64,000 nt of DNA from Nitrosospira multiformis (GTDB lineage Bacteria; Pseudomonadota; Gammaproteobacteria; Burkholderiales; Nitrosomonadaceae): positions 158,965 through 222,964 of the forward strand of contig NZ_FOCT01000006.1 in NCBI RefSeq assembly GCF_900110185.1, given 5' to 3'. Every line of letters begins with the position of its first letter. The first letter of the stretch is position 1. The notes under the pieces were generated by a model. It worked only from the letters and a program-made list of their open reading frames with translations. It did no database searches and had not been told where the DNA came from. The position numbers were made by a program, and so were the translations under genes. Of the stretch, positions 7,859 to 15,597 are shown in pieces.

Positions 7859-9357
7859 CTGAAATCCGGTTCCGGTTCTATCGCTTCCATCGACGACGCA
7901 ACGCCTACCGCCATAGCCAGAGCAACCATTCCGTCAATCCTTCCTGTAGCCTTGGCTTTCGTAAATTTGCGATTCTCTGCCGGGTCTTTAACTACCGTGG
8001 CGTTTGCTGCGCACATCGTTAAAACAGGATGCATGCCGTGTTCCAGCTTGTTTGCCAGAAGAAGCGATTCAAGTTCCCGGATCGCCGGGGACATGCTGGC
8101 AAAGCCCTGCCCGAACTCAACGAAACGCTCTAATTCTTCTTCCGTAAAGCCAACCCGCTCAAGCCACGGTTTGAGAAACCGCATGTTGTAGCGGTCGAAG
8201 GCTATCGCTCGTACGTTGCACCGATCGAATACGCGTCTCAGGTATGCAGCAACAAACTCGTACTCAATAGAGCGTCCCGGAGTGGTCTCTAAATACCCCT
8301 GCTCTGCCCATACATCGTATGCAACCCGGTCTGTTTTTGCTTTCTGCTCCAAGCCTTCCTGCGGCAGCCAGAAAGTGGACTTTACGTGCCATTTCTCGCT
8401 CTGCCTGGTGATCAACTCCAGAGAAGTGAGGTCAGATACACTCGACAGATCAAGTCCGCCGTAGACCTCCAGTCCTTCAAAATCGGTTATCGGGTTCCCT
8501 GTGTTATCTATCCAGAGTTGCCGAGAAACGAATGGATCACGCGCTTCCACGCGCTGGTTTAATACAAGATTCCTGTACGCCGCTTCACGCGAAGGCATGC
8601 GCCGCGCCTCTTCGGCTTGGCGCAGAACCTCCTGCTGGTTCATGAAGATGTCGTAATGCGGATTGCCCGCACGTATCGCATCTTCGCCAAATGGATCCGT
8701 ATCCATCGGCGCGGAATGTATCCTCACCTTCACGCGAGGATCGGCGCCCGATAGCGCATCGTCTATCAGCAAACTGAGCAGATCGGCATCAGTAGGTGCC
8801 TGCGTGCTGATGATGACGCTAAGCGGCTCTTCCTGTGCCGCTGCGGCAGTCTCCAGCGCCTCGTACAACTCCGAACGGTTTCCCTTAACCTGCCCCAGTT
8901 CGTCATGAACGACAAATGCCGGGCTCAGGCCGTATGCAGTGGATGCATCGGCAGACAACGCCCGGTAGAGAGTTCCCAGTTCTGGACAGAAGAGCTGTTT
9001 TGCGGTATCCCGAATAACGACGTACTGCGCCAGATCGGGCGACATCCGGACGATCTTGGCCGCCAAGGCGAAAAGTATCGCCGCTTGTTCCCGGCTTTGC
9101 GCCGCGCTGTAAAGCTGAGAATTACGCTTCGATTCTGGGCCGCACAGATGGAGGAGCAATAAAAAAGCGGAAAAAGCTGTTTTCGCATTTTTCCGCCCCA
9201 TGCTCAGGATAAATGTTCGCGTTGGCGAATCATAAATATCCCGGACCCACTCTCTCTGATGCTCGGTGAGATGTACCGGCTTACCTACTAACTTCCCTTC
9301 TGGTATGCGACACAGCTTCTCGATCCAGGCAATATTTCGATCTGATCTTAATCCCAT
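7849..9357 (-). CDS. terL: Terminase large subunit
   Basis: This 502-residue packaging motor couples ATP hydrolysis to DNA translocation and cuts the concatemer. The ATPase part shows a Walker A variant GRKNAKT (residues 54-60) and Walker B VVHDELG (149-155). The nuclease part begins near YGGLDLSSVSD with the first catalytic Asp at about residue 303. The gene overlaps both the small terminase gene and the portal gene. The type fits HK97/P27-associated terminases. Confidence 0.93.
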   Translation of the reverse strand: MGLRSDRNIAWIEKLCRIPEGKLVGKPVHLTEHQREWVRDIYDSPTRTFILSMGRKNAKTAFSAFLLLLHLCGPESKRNSQLYSAAQSREQAAILFALAAKIVRMSPDLAQYVVIRDTAKQLFCPELGTLYRALSADASTAYGLSPAFVVHDELGQVKGNRSELYEALETAAAAQEEPLSVIISTQAPTDADLLSLLIDDALSGADPRVKVRIHSAPMDTDPFGEDAIRAGNPHYDIFMNQQEVLRQAEEARRMPSREAAYRNLVLNQRVEARDPFVSRQLWIDNTGNPITDFEGLEVYGGLDLSSVSDLTSLELITRQSEKWHVKSTFWLPQEGLEQKAKTDRVAYDVWAEQGYLETTPGRSIEYEFVAAYLRRVFDRCNVRAIAFDRYNMRFLKPWLERVGFTEEELERFVEFGQGFASMSPAIRELESLLLANKLEHGMHPVLTMCAANATVVKDPAENRKFTKAKATGRIDGMVALAMAVGVASSMEAIEPEPDFRWV

Positions 9358-9755
9358 GGCCTAGATTTGCCTGCCTTTTCCGTGGCAGTGGCAGCCGATC
9401 CAGTTGTGTATCTAGCCTGTTGAGTTAGGCGCATCTTTGTGGCAAAGGACTGCACCAGGCGAGCTTGACGTTCAAGCATGGCATAGAGCTTGTCCTCGTC
9501 CTTCAGATCATCCATGCCGCCCTGCGCCTCGACAGCATCCACACGAGCGGAAAGAATTTCATATGACGCTATCGCCTTGACGTAACCCAGGAGCAGAGAT
9601 TGCGCGTCGCGTGTGAACCAGTCAGCAGGCTTGGATGCGACGATCTCAAGCCATAACTCTCTTTGCCTGTCGGTTATGTTTGCCGGCGGCTCTAGACGGG
9701 AATCCCTTGGCTTGACCGCGACCACCGATAAACTGGCAGCGGATTTTTTAGCCAT
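9348..9755 (-). CDS. terS: Terminase small subunit, P27 family
   Basis: This 135-residue protein recognises phage DNA and recruits the large terminase subunit. Its position immediately before terL, its length, and the central text DRQRELWLEIVASKPADWFT followed by a helical tail fit the P27 (Terminase_4) family. An AAGG ribosome site precedes the ATG at 9755. A second, unrelated small terminase gene lies in the downstream island at 56.8-57.4 kb. Confidence 0.85.
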   Translation of the reverse strand: MAKKSAASLSVVAVKPRDSRLEPPANITDRQRELWLEIVASKPADWFTRDAQSLLLGYVKAIASYEILSARVDAVEAQGGMDDLKDEDKLYAMLERQARLVQSFATKMRLTQQARYTTGSAATATEKAGKSRPWD

Positions 9756-9852
9756 TTCTTACCTTTTTTGTTACGGTTTATGAAAGCGAAGGGGACGGCG
9801 CGCTCTAGAGCCTCAGGAGACAGAGATTTGCACCCCCCCTCTCTTTCGTTGT

Positions 9853-10026
9853 TCACGCAGCTTCTTTCAGGTCTTTTGAAGCCAGGTATTCTTTGCGCTG
9901 ATTGCTGAATCCTGTTTTATTTACAGTCTCTAATCCGCGTCCACGGCGATAGCCGTTCATCTTGTGGGGCTTGCACATCAGGCAACCTGCTCTAGAGTTC
10001 TTTGGTTTGCCTCGTTTGTGATTCAT
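9853..10026 (-). CDS. Small Cys-containing protein, CLMCKPHKMNGYRRGRG type
   Basis: This 57-residue gene starts at ATG 10026, overlapping the upstream stop (ATGA). It is strongly basic and contains a CLMC pair followed by KPHKMNGYRRGRG, a short widespread motif of unknown function. The second half is repeated at 11487-11594 with about 27 of 35 residues identical. The CxxC might bind metal or nucleic acid, but this is inference. Confidence 0.6.
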   Translation of the reverse strand: MNHKRGKPKNSRAGCLMCKPHKMNGYRRGRGLETVNKTGFSNQRKEYLASKDLKEAA

Positions 10027-10211
10027 GCTTTATCCCACTCAATACTCTTGGAGACAGCAGCGGCCACAACATCAGTCACCCACACAGAGATGATCTTGTT
10101 TCTTTCTCTGTAATACTGTCCCGGGCTTATGCGTCCCTGGCGCCACAGGTCAGCGAGATGCCCGCACTTGTAAACAGCGCGCCTCATGCGCCTACGCTCT
10201 CTCGTGGTCAT
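10023..10211 (-). CDS. Small basic phage protein
   Basis: This 62-residue protein begins MTTRERRRMRRAVYKCGHL and has a basic N-terminal helix. It overlaps the HNH gene upstream and the 57-residue gene downstream by four bases each, so it is part of the packaging-region operon. Function is unknown. Confidence 0.6.
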   Translation of the reverse strand: MTTRERRRMRRAVYKCGHLADLWRQGRISPGQYYRERNKIISVWVTDVVAAAVSKSIEWDKA

Positions 10212-10501
10212 TCTCTATTCCAATGATGATTAGGATCAACCGGCCTGCCTGATGCGTCACACCCAATCACGCGCCCGGACTTCTCCAGTCTCTGCTTGTG
10301 CGAGTCGTGGCATGGCTTGCACATGGCTTGCCAGTTATCCTTGTTCCAGAACTTCTCTAAATCGCCTTTGTGAGGAATGATGTGATCGACTATCGTTGCG
10401 ATAGTGCGCTTACCCTGCTTTGCGCATTGCGCGCAGAATGGATTACGTCCGAGGAATACTTTGCGCTCTTGCTGCCATCTGTAGTTATAGAGAGATGGCA
10501 A
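10208..10501 (-). CDS. HNH endonuclease
   Basis: This 97-residue HNH nuclease shows CAQC, VDHIIPHKGD, FWNKDNWQAMCKPCHDSHKQ: two Cys pairs for structural zinc and the H-N-H metal centre. HNH proteins encoded next to terminase genes assist cos or headful DNA cleavage in many HK97-like phages. It is the first gene downstream of the terminator at 10.6 kb and so probably opens the late operon. Confidence 0.9.
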   Translation of the reverse strand: MPSLYNYRWQQERKVFLGRNPFCAQCAKQGKRTIATIVDHIIPHKGDLEKFWNKDNWQAMCKPCHDSHKQRLEKSGRVIGCDASGRPVDPNHHWNRE

Positions 10502-10585
10502 AGCTACTGGAATAAAGAGTTATTACGAGTGATGCTGTGTAGGTAACAGCAACAAGAAGGGAGAATAGTTTGATTTTCACGGGCA

Positions 10586-10612
10586 CAAAAAAAGCCCGCT
10601 CGATGGCAGGCT
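10586..10612 (-). terminator. Rho-independent terminator before late operon
   Basis: On the minus-strand transcript a 7-bp stem (AGCCTGC/GCGGGCT, one G-U pair) is followed directly by seven T residues. It lies in the 156-bp gap between the last early gene (10658) and the HNH/terminase genes, where lambdoid phages keep a terminator that the late activator overrides. Confidence 0.8.
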
Positions 10613-10657
10613 TTCTGTTGACGGATTTCTAAACATCTGACAAGCTCAAGTGTAAAC

Positions 10658-11086
10658 CTACAAAACCTGCCTGTCAAGCGTACTCGTACGCATTGCGGCT
10701 TCACGGTAAATCGCCACTTTCTCTGCTTGCTTTGCTAACTCGCTCCTTAGCAACTCGTGCCCATGCATCACTCGCACCTCAAACGTGCGCCAATCGATCA
10801 TAAGTCTACGACCAAACCAGGCGAGCGGCCTATCCTCATACTGCCAGAACAATGAAACAGCCTGTCTATATCTGAGCGGAAGCTGGAGCAGAGCGTTATT
10901 CACGTCCTCCGCTTCCCCCATCAATACCGGCTGTCTCTGCCCATCTCCGTACGTATCCCGCGGGGCAGGATCATAACAGGAGCTGATGAGATAATTGCTC
11001 GAAACAACCCCAGCCGTGGTGAGCGCCCAATTGCGCATTTGTCGAATGAAATTCTCTGATACTGCATTGTATATCTTAGCGCTCAA
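10658..11086 (-). CDS. Probable late-gene regulator, sigma region 4-like
   Basis: This 142-residue protein has a C-terminal segment LPLRYRQAVSLFWQYEDRPL followed by a second helix pair. This resembles the helix-turn-helix of sigma region 4-like phage late regulators (RinA/ArpU/Q-like groups). It is the last gene of the leftward early operon and is followed by a strong terminator and then the packaging genes, the usual place for a late activator or antiterminator. The role is inferred from fold style and position. Confidence 0.6.
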   Translation of the reverse strand: MSAKIYNAVSENFIRQMRNWALTTAGVVSSNYLISSCYDPAPRDTYGDGQRQPVLMGEAEDVNNALLQLPLRYRQAVSLFWQYEDRPLAWFGRRLMIDWRTFEVRVMHGHELLRSELAKQAEKVAIYREAAMRTSTLDRQVL

Positions 11087-11321
11087 CGATCTTCTCCTTA
11101 ACCTTGCGACAAATCACGCTCGATCCGCTCATGGCTATAACAAGCAACCTTTTTTCATCCAACATGAACTGTAGAAACTCTGGAACATGGCTTGGAGCCA
11201 TAGGCGAGAGCTGGTTCCCTCTGAACGACCCATTCTCATTGATCCTTAAAAACACAAAATCAGACGTTTCGGTGCATACCGAGAAATATTCGCAACCCTC
11301 AACCAACGCTCGACCCTCCAT
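11076..11321 (-). CDS. Hypothetical phage protein
   Basis: This 81-residue protein contains mixed alpha/beta text (FVFLRINENGSFRGNQ) with no recognised motif. It overlaps genes on both sides by 11-23 bases. It is kept because it fills the operon without a gap. Function is unknown. Confidence 0.5.
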   Translation of the reverse strand: MEGRALVEGCEYFSVCTETSDFVFLRINENGSFRGNQLSPMAPSHVPEFLQFMLDEKRLLVIAMSGSSVICRKVKEKIVER

Positions 11322-11490
11322 TCTTCTTAACCTGCCTCACCAGCGCCCTGATACGCCTCCTCCGATGCAACACATGCAAATCAGCCTTACGCTTCTCGGC
11401 TTTCTCTGTCTTGGCTGAGTAAGCGATAAGGCCGTCTGCTATCTCTTCTGGGTTTCTGTACATCCAAGCGGGAAGCGCGGCACTCTTCAC
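11299..11490 (-). CDS. Small basic phage protein, GTG start
   Basis: The chosen start is the GTG at 11490, preceded by AGGTGGAG, giving 63 residues with text MYRNPEEIADGLIAYS and a strongly basic C-terminus (HRRRRIRALVRQVKKN). A longer frame exists upstream but would run through the overlapping 35-residue gene. It may bind nucleic acid by charge alone. Function is unknown. Confidence 0.5.
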   Translation of the reverse strand: MKSAALPAWMYRNPEEIADGLIAYSAKTEKAEKRKADLHVLHRRRRIRALVRQVKKNGGSSVG

Positions 11491-11594
11491 TTCTCCACCT
11501 TTATGTCTACCTTCGCCAAAAATTCTTTGCGCTGATTGCTGAAACCAGTTTTGTTCACAGCCTCCAACCCTCGTCCCCGGTGATAGCCATTCAT
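11487..11594 (-). CDS. 35-residue NGYHRGRGLE peptide (partial duplicate)
   Basis: This short frame starts at ATG 11594, overlapping the stop of the preceding HNH-like gene, and ends in TGA overlapping the next GTG. It repeats the second half of the 57-residue protein at 9853-10026, but lacks its CxxC half. It is probably the product of recombination between two prophage copies. It may be a functional mini-gene or a fragment. Confidence 0.45.
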   Translation of the reverse strand: MNGYHRGRGLEAVNKTGFSNQRKEFLAKVDIKVEK

Positions 11595-11809
11595 CTTGTG
11601 CGCCGCTGCAGCCCATGCACGCCTGTAGCACCTCTGTGATGCTCGACGCACAATGGCGCTACGGCACAGTCATCAGCAGGAACGGATACGTGATGCACCT
11701 CGACTGGCCGAGTCTCGATGCCCATCTTGTAAAAGCACACGATGCAGGGGAGTTGGGCTACGCGATCCATGTGGTTTTCAGTTGCTTTGGTCATGTATCT
11801 CCTCAGCAA
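11591..11809 (-). CDS. HNH-like protein, DUF968/Ref style, truncated end
   Basis: This 72-residue protein contains LPCIVCFYKMG, VEVHHVS and APLCVEHHRGATGVHG. This is the zinc and His pattern of DUF968/Ref-like HNH proteins found in lambdoid recombination regions. Homologues normally continue after GVHG with GxGRRxF and further helices. Here the frame stops a few residues later, exactly where the duplicated NGYHRGRG module begins, so the 3' end looks replaced. Confidence 0.65.
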   Translation of the reverse strand: MLRRYMTKATENHMDRVAQLPCIVCFYKMGIETRPVEVHHVSVPADDCAVAPLCVEHHRGATGVHGLQRRTR

Positions 11810-12087
11810 ATGATTTCAACGGGGTTAATTGGAGCAATACCAGTTGATGATCTATCGAGAAAAGGATTGATATTTGGCTGAACGTTCGGCCACAAATTCT
11901 TTTTCAAATCATCTTGAGCCCGCTTAAGCTCAGACGGACCAGGAGCCGGCAAACGAACCGGTGTTTCTTTCTTAAACACCAACTTCAAGTGATCAGCGAT
12001 GATCTTCCACTCTTCCGCGCTCGGCGGATTGTTGGGTTGCATCTCTGCCCTACCCTGCAACCAATAACAAAATTGTTCTGGTGTCAT
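11803..12087 (-). CDS. Conserved small phage protein (MTPEQFCYWLQG)
   Basis: This 94-residue protein begins MTPEQFCYWLQGRAEM and contains IIADHLKLVFKKETP. The opening is a recurrent signature of small prophage proteins of unknown function encoded in early regions. The C-terminal half is Pro- and Asn-rich. It overlaps the HNH-like gene by seven bases. Confidence 0.65.
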   Translation of the reverse strand: MTPEQFCYWLQGRAEMQPNNPPSAEEWKIIADHLKLVFKKETPVRLPAPGPSELKRAQDDLKKNLWPNVQPNINPFLDRSSTGIAPINPVEIIC

Positions 12088-12103
12088 TACGCATACCTCC
12101 TCA

Positions 12104-12526
12104 TCATTTCCTCGTTTTCATCCATTCCATGTACGGAGCGCGAATCCTCTCCTGGAATTTCACCGCCGCTGCTTCGTTATGATCAAGTTCTGACCTTGAG
12201 GCAACTCCGCATGTGACTCTTATCCAGTCTGCCGCCTCTTCTTCATCAACAGGAACGCCATCGTTGTAAGCCATGTATAGCCATTCCTGAAAATCCTCAT
12301 CCTTGCACCAGATGCCGGCCAGTCTGCACAACGGGCCTCCTTTCGGCTTTTCCTCTTCCTGCCGCTCAAAATCTGATACGAGCGGAGCAATGGCTACCGG
12401 CATATCGATATTTGGAAACATCTGGTGAAACTGAGTTTTGAAACGTGGATCGATGTCGATCTGGACTCTGATAGTCCCATCGACAAGCTCTTTTAATGCC
12501 CTACGTGTTCCTGATATTGCGCTCAC
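12104..12526 (-). CDS. Hypothetical phage early protein
   Basis: This 140-residue acidic protein begins MSAISGTRRALKELVDGTIR and holds a Trp/Cys-rich centre (CRLAGIWCKDEDFQEWLYMA). No catalytic motif is recognised. The start overlaps the VRR-NUC-like gene by four bases, so it is co-translated in the leftward early operon. Confidence 0.6.
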   Translation of the reverse strand: MSAISGTRRALKELVDGTIRVQIDIDPRFKTQFHQMFPNIDMPVAIAPLVSDFERQEEEKPKGGPLCRLAGIWCKDEDFQEWLYMAYNDGVPVDEEEAADWIRVTCGVASRSELDHNEAAAVKFQERIRAPYMEWMKTRK

Positions 12527-12816
12527 GCCTCCAACTCCTTCACGACTCGTGCCACGTCATCCAGCGACTCGACTATGAAATACAGCCCTTTCCAGCTATG
12601 CATGAAGTCCATTTCTCCTTCGGTTAACTGACGCTTGCTTTTGGGTAGAGAGCCGTCTTTTATCTCGATAGCGGCAGTCTTCTTATTCTTGGAAACAAAT
12701 AAATCACACAGCTTTTTGAGCTGTGACACTATGGCTACAGAGCAGCCCATCTTGCGGAACGCGTCTACTATCTCGGGTTGGTTTGCGTCTACGCGCGCGG
12801 CTCGGCGGAATGTCAT
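12523..12816 (-). CDS. VRR-NUC-like PD-(D/E)XK nuclease
   Basis: This 97-residue protein has the order CDLFVSKNKKTAAIEIKDG, then KRQLTEGEMDF. This is the Asp, (E)xK and Q/E arrangement of VRR-NUC and Holliday-junction-type PD-(D/E)XK folds. Small VRR-NUC proteins are common in phages and act on branched DNA. It is compact and lacks added domains. The nuclease call is by motif. Confidence 0.7.
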   Translation of the reverse strand: MTFRRAARVDANQPEIVDAFRKMGCSVAIVSQLKKLCDLFVSKNKKTAAIEIKDGSLPKSKRQLTEGEMDFMHSWKGLYFIVESLDDVARVVKELEA

Positions 12817-12986
12817 TTCAGCTTAATTTCCTGGCATTCGAATCTTGCTGCGCCAATAACGAACACTCCGTTCTTCCTGCACTCTTCAGCAATCAAGAAT
12901 CTTTCAATTTTTGAGTTCAGCGAAAAGAGGCCGTACATGACCGAAAAAGCGAAGAAACCAACAGCGCAGGATTTAAAATCAAACAC
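12813..12986 (-). CDS. 57-residue phage protein, GTG start
   Basis: The frame starts at GTG 12986, preceded by AAGGAGG at six bases and overlapping the stop of the 12979-13167 gene. It ends with TGA overlapping the ATG of the VRR-NUC-like gene. The product ends IGAARFECQEIKLK. The strong ribosome site and the overlaps at both ends support it as a real small gene of unknown function. Confidence 0.6.
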   Translation of the reverse strand: MFDFKSCAVGFFAFSVMYGLFSLNSKIERFLIAEECRKNGVFVIGAARFECQEIKLK

Positions 12987-13167
12987 TCTCAACCTCCTTC
13001 TCTACCATTACCTCAGCCCTCTCCTTCGCCTCCTCCGGCGTTCTAAAAATCCCGACCATCCTCTCCCCTTCCCATAGCGTGTATCGCGGCTCGCCATTCA
13101 CCAGAGCCTTGCTGATGGTGTAGGGCTCGCAGGCTATGGCGTAGGGGCTCAGTTTTCGCCAATTCAT
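12979..13167 (-). CDS. Small phage protein (EGERMVGIFRTPEEAK)
   Basis: The ATG at 13167 is chosen because GGAGG lies just upstream. The product is 62 residues. It contains the beta-hairpin text YTLWEGERMVGIFRTPEEAK, typical of small proteins that describe a short beta sheet followed by a helix. It overlaps both neighbours by a few bases. Function is unknown. Confidence 0.6.
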   Translation of the reverse strand: MNWRKLSPYAIACEPYTISKALVNGEPRYTLWEGERMVGIFRTPEEAKERAEVMVEKEVESV

Positions 13168-13736
13168 GCAGCCTCCAATTCCCGCTTGGCGCATCTCTTG
13201 GCCAGCTCGCAGAGCCAGATCGCGAAGTCGCGCGGCGTATGCTCACGCTCTGCCTTGCTGATATGAGGTCTGCTGCCTACGCGCTTTCTGCTCTGAACAA
13301 CATGAGTTGGCTCATCGATTCTGTATGGCATCTCAGGAATGTTTGCCGGGTTGCAGCCAACGATATAAAGCAGTGTCGATTTCTCTGCTCTATGCCCCCA
13401 CCAATGCTGGTAAACCGGAAGAGTCCATCCACCAAATTCATCTCTCTCACCTGGCAACGGCAATCCGGCTGCAGGCCATAACGTTGAGGCCGCGGGATGC
13501 TCGAGTACGCCACCAAATCTGCGTACTTGCTTCACTGCCCACAAGGCCAGCTCTTTCTCATCTGATCTTGGCTTGGCGAAATGCCTTAACCTTCCCCATG
13601 CTCTACAGGGAGGATGCGCCACTACCGAGCAGCCTCCGGGCCATTTGCGCGCATCACGCTCTATGTCCCAGACGTCGCAGCCCGGAAGGGATTTGTAGAC
13701 GCTATCGCCGCGGGCAAAAAGAACCGCTACTTTCAC
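13164..13736 (-). CDS. Phage C5-methyltransferase-like protein
   Basis: This 190-residue protein carries VVAHPPCRAWGRLRHFA, a PPC motif like motif IV of cytosine-C5 methyltransferases, and GVLEHPAAS in the ENV-motif position. Motif I (FxGxG) is absent, and the sequence is much shorter than active enzymes. It belongs to a conserved phage family often annotated as DNA methyltransferase-like. It may act on DNA precursors or be a catalytically altered relative, so the exact activity is open. Confidence 0.6.
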   Translation of the reverse strand: MKVAVLFARGDSVYKSLPGCDVWDIERDARKWPGGCSVVAHPPCRAWGRLRHFAKPRSDEKELALWAVKQVRRFGGVLEHPAASTLWPAAGLPLPGERDEFGGWTLPVYQHWWGHRAEKSTLLYIVGCNPANIPEMPYRIDEPTHVVQSRKRVGSRPHISKAEREHTPRDFAIWLCELAKRCAKRELEAA

Positions 13737-13975
13737 TCGTCACACCCATCATCAAACGCCCTGCGCCCGGCCACATCGAGCAGCTTTTTCCACTCACGCT
13801 CCAGCAATGCATACTCGCCAGTCACGGCAGACTCAATATTGCTGGTTGCTACGTCAATTGCTTCTGCAGCCTCTTCTGCTGTCCACCCCGCAATCTCAAT
13901 CACCTTCGCTACGTTCTCTGGGGTTTGCTGCATGTCGGGATGGAACATGGAGGTGGAAACGGTGGTGTAGCCCAT
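13733..13975 (-). CDS. Hypothetical phage protein
   Basis: This 80-residue acidic helical protein contains WTAEEAAEAIDVATSNIES. The first part could be a short helix-hairpin. It overlaps the methyltransferase-like gene by four bases. No function is recognised. Confidence 0.55.
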   Translation of the reverse strand: MGYTTVSTSMFHPDMQQTPENVAKVIEIAGWTAEEAAEAIDVATSNIESAVTGEYALLEREWKKLLDVAGRRAFDDGCDE

Positions 13976-13976
13976 C

Positions 13977-14687
13977 TCAAGCTTCCTCTTCCTCTTGCGG
14001 AATCGCTTTTACGGCCAGCATGCTTTTGAGGACGGAGATATGCTTCAGCCCTTTTGCAGCATCCAACGGCTGTTGCTCTTCCAGTTGCGCCTGTTTGTGT
14101 TCCAGCAGGAAGGGATGATTGACGTTTCCGGTCAGTTGCAGCACTTGAGCTTTGTTGTCTGGAGAAAGCAATCCAAGCGAGTGCTCAAGGCTCAGTTTCC
14201 CTGTGCGCACCGCTTCCGCTATCGGCTCTGCCCTACCCTCCTTGTCATGCCCGAGAGAAACAAACCATTTCGGCTTGATTCGCTTTTCTCTGGCATCAGC
14301 AACGATTCGGGTATAGGCATCCTTGAATGCCATCCTGGCGCCGATCTTTTCTCCGTCTGCAAGCAGAGGCCTTGCTGACTGCATCGCCTCACCCATCTGT
14401 TCCGTCATTACTACCGTGTCGCCTTCAGGACGGCTCATGATTGCCCATGCTTCATCGGGTCCTGGCATTCCGTCCGCAGCTTGAACACGCTCAACAATGG
14501 CCGCCAATGTGAGACGACCAGATATTTCCTGCCTGCACCGCTTGAGCGCCGCCAGAACAGAGTCAAATGGATAGTCTGCCAAGTCATCCGTCATGAGCAT
14601 GATGGATGCAGGTTTTAGTTCCGTCCCCATGACTTCAGCAGTTGCGGTAAGCGCATTAATCAGGGCTTCCATTTCAGACTGATGCAT
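13977..14687 (-). CDS. Phage replication accessory protein (P-like)
   Basis: The ATG at 14687 follows GGAGGA and gives 236 residues. The N-terminal text (EALINALTATAEVMG, LAALKRCRQEISGRLTLAAI, ADGMPGPDEAW) matches the prophage family encoded after the replication initiator, which is thought to help load the host helicase. The gene overlaps the initiator gene by 14 bases. No Walker motif is present, so it is not a DnaC-type ATPase. Confidence 0.65.
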   Translation of the reverse strand: MHQSEMEALINALTATAEVMGTELKPASIMLMTDDLADYPFDSVLAALKRCRQEISGRLTLAAIVERVQAADGMPGPDEAWAIMSRPEGDTVVMTEQMGEAMQSARPLLADGEKIGARMAFKDAYTRIVADAREKRIKPKWFVSLGHDKEGRAEPIAEAVRTGKLSLEHSLGLLSPDNKAQVLQLTGNVNHPFLLEHKQAQLEEQQPLDAAKGLKHISVLKSMLAVKAIPQEEEEA

Positions 14688-15597
14688 GTCCGTTCCTCCT
14701 CCTGAGCATTGCGATTGCCTCTTGCGCCGCGTTCGCATTGGTGGCCGTGCCGTCCAGTTGCGCGGCTCTGGTTGAAGTCATTGCCTGGCCTGTTGCCCAT
14801 TGCGTGCGAAGCCCTTCCGCGTCTTTCAGCAAAAGGAAAACAGGGTGGGTTTTTTGAACGTAAAACTTGTCGTTATGGGAAACGAAGAAGGCTGCTACGT
14901 AGGGCGCTTCGTTGTAAGGCAGCTTCTGAACAAAGCTCTTGATCGAGGTATTCACCGCAGCGTTGCGGACCGGCTCTACTCCATACCGATTGAAGTAAGC
15001 ATCGGAGTAGCTTTTCCATGTTGCTCTGCAGACCGCTTGTAATTCTGTGTCAGCAGAAGGAACTTTCTCGCCGGCGGATGCCGGCAGAGATACTGGATTA
15101 CTCTCTGTATTACTCAATGTATTATTAGAATCTGTATTACTCTCTTTCGCCTTTTCCGAAGAGGGGTCATCGCCTTTTCCGAAGGGGGTCACCGTGTTTT
15201 CCGAAGAGGGTCTACGCCTTTTCCGAAGAGGGGTATGCGTATTTTCCGAAGAGGTAGTCGCCTTTTCCGAAGGGGTCACACCTCCGGCTAACAAACGTCC
15301 GGTTTCCGTCATCCAGATTTGACGGCCTACAATCTGCTTTCCCTCCCGTATCAGATCCACGCGCACCAAATCCTTGGCAGCAAGGCCGCTGATGAGTTCT
15401 GATACTCTCGATTTTGATAGGCCGAAGAACTCGGAAAAATGATCGTTACTTGCGTAACAGCCCCTATCTGAAGATTCAAGGCTGTTGATTTCCACGAGCA
15501 TCACCTTTTCGGTGATTGATAAACTTCTATCCAGCCAGATAGCTGCCGGTATCCAAACCCCTTGGAAGTTTCTTTTTGTGTCTGTACTCACGCGCAA
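14674..15597 (-). CDS. Phage replication initiator, winged-helix (O-like)
   Basis: This 307-residue protein has an N-terminal winged helix-turn-helix (SNDHFSEFFGLSKSRVSELI, residues about 50-70), as in lambda O-like initiators. A low-complexity linker over residues about 105-150 contains repeated SSEN and FGKG phrases. A C-terminal domain resembles helicase-loader contacts. The linker DNA is an array of six 21-23-bp repeats, so the gene probably carries its own origin, as lambda O does. The P-like accessory gene follows directly. Confidence 0.8.
   Translation of the reverse strand: MRVSTDTKRNFQGVWIPAAIWLDRSLSITEKVMLVEINSLESSDRGCYASNDHFSEFFGLSKSRVSELISGLAAKDLVRVDLIREGKQIVGRQIWMTETGRLLAGGVTPSEKATTSSENTHTPLRKRRRPSSENTVTPFGKGDDPSSEKAKESNTDSNNTLSNTESNPVSLPASAGEKVPSADTELQAVCRATWKSYSDAYFNRYGVEPVRNAAVNTSIKSFVQKLPYNEAPYVAAFFVSHNDKFYVQKTHPVFLLLKDAEGLRTQWATGQAMTSTRAAQLDGTATNANAAQEAIAMLRRRNGHASV
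15148..15280. repeat. Six iterons inside initiator gene, probable prophage origin
   Basis: Six tandem copies of CG(C/T)(C/G/A)TTTTCCGAAGRGGG(G)T with 21-23-bp spacing start at 15148, 15171, 15193, 15215, 15238 and 15259. Because the period is not a multiple of three, the repeats are read in changing frames. The DNA itself, rather than the protein, must therefore be conserved. Iterons inside the initiator gene are the lambda ori arrangement. Confidence 0.8.

Noticed and set aside
10504..10704. 66-residue minus-strand frame across the 10.6-kb terminator
   Set aside because: It spans a strong terminator and overlaps the late regulator gene. The composition is not protein-like.
15148..15280. CRISPR array
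   Set aside because: The units are adjacent without unique spacers and lie in a coding gene. They are iterons. No cas genes are in the window.
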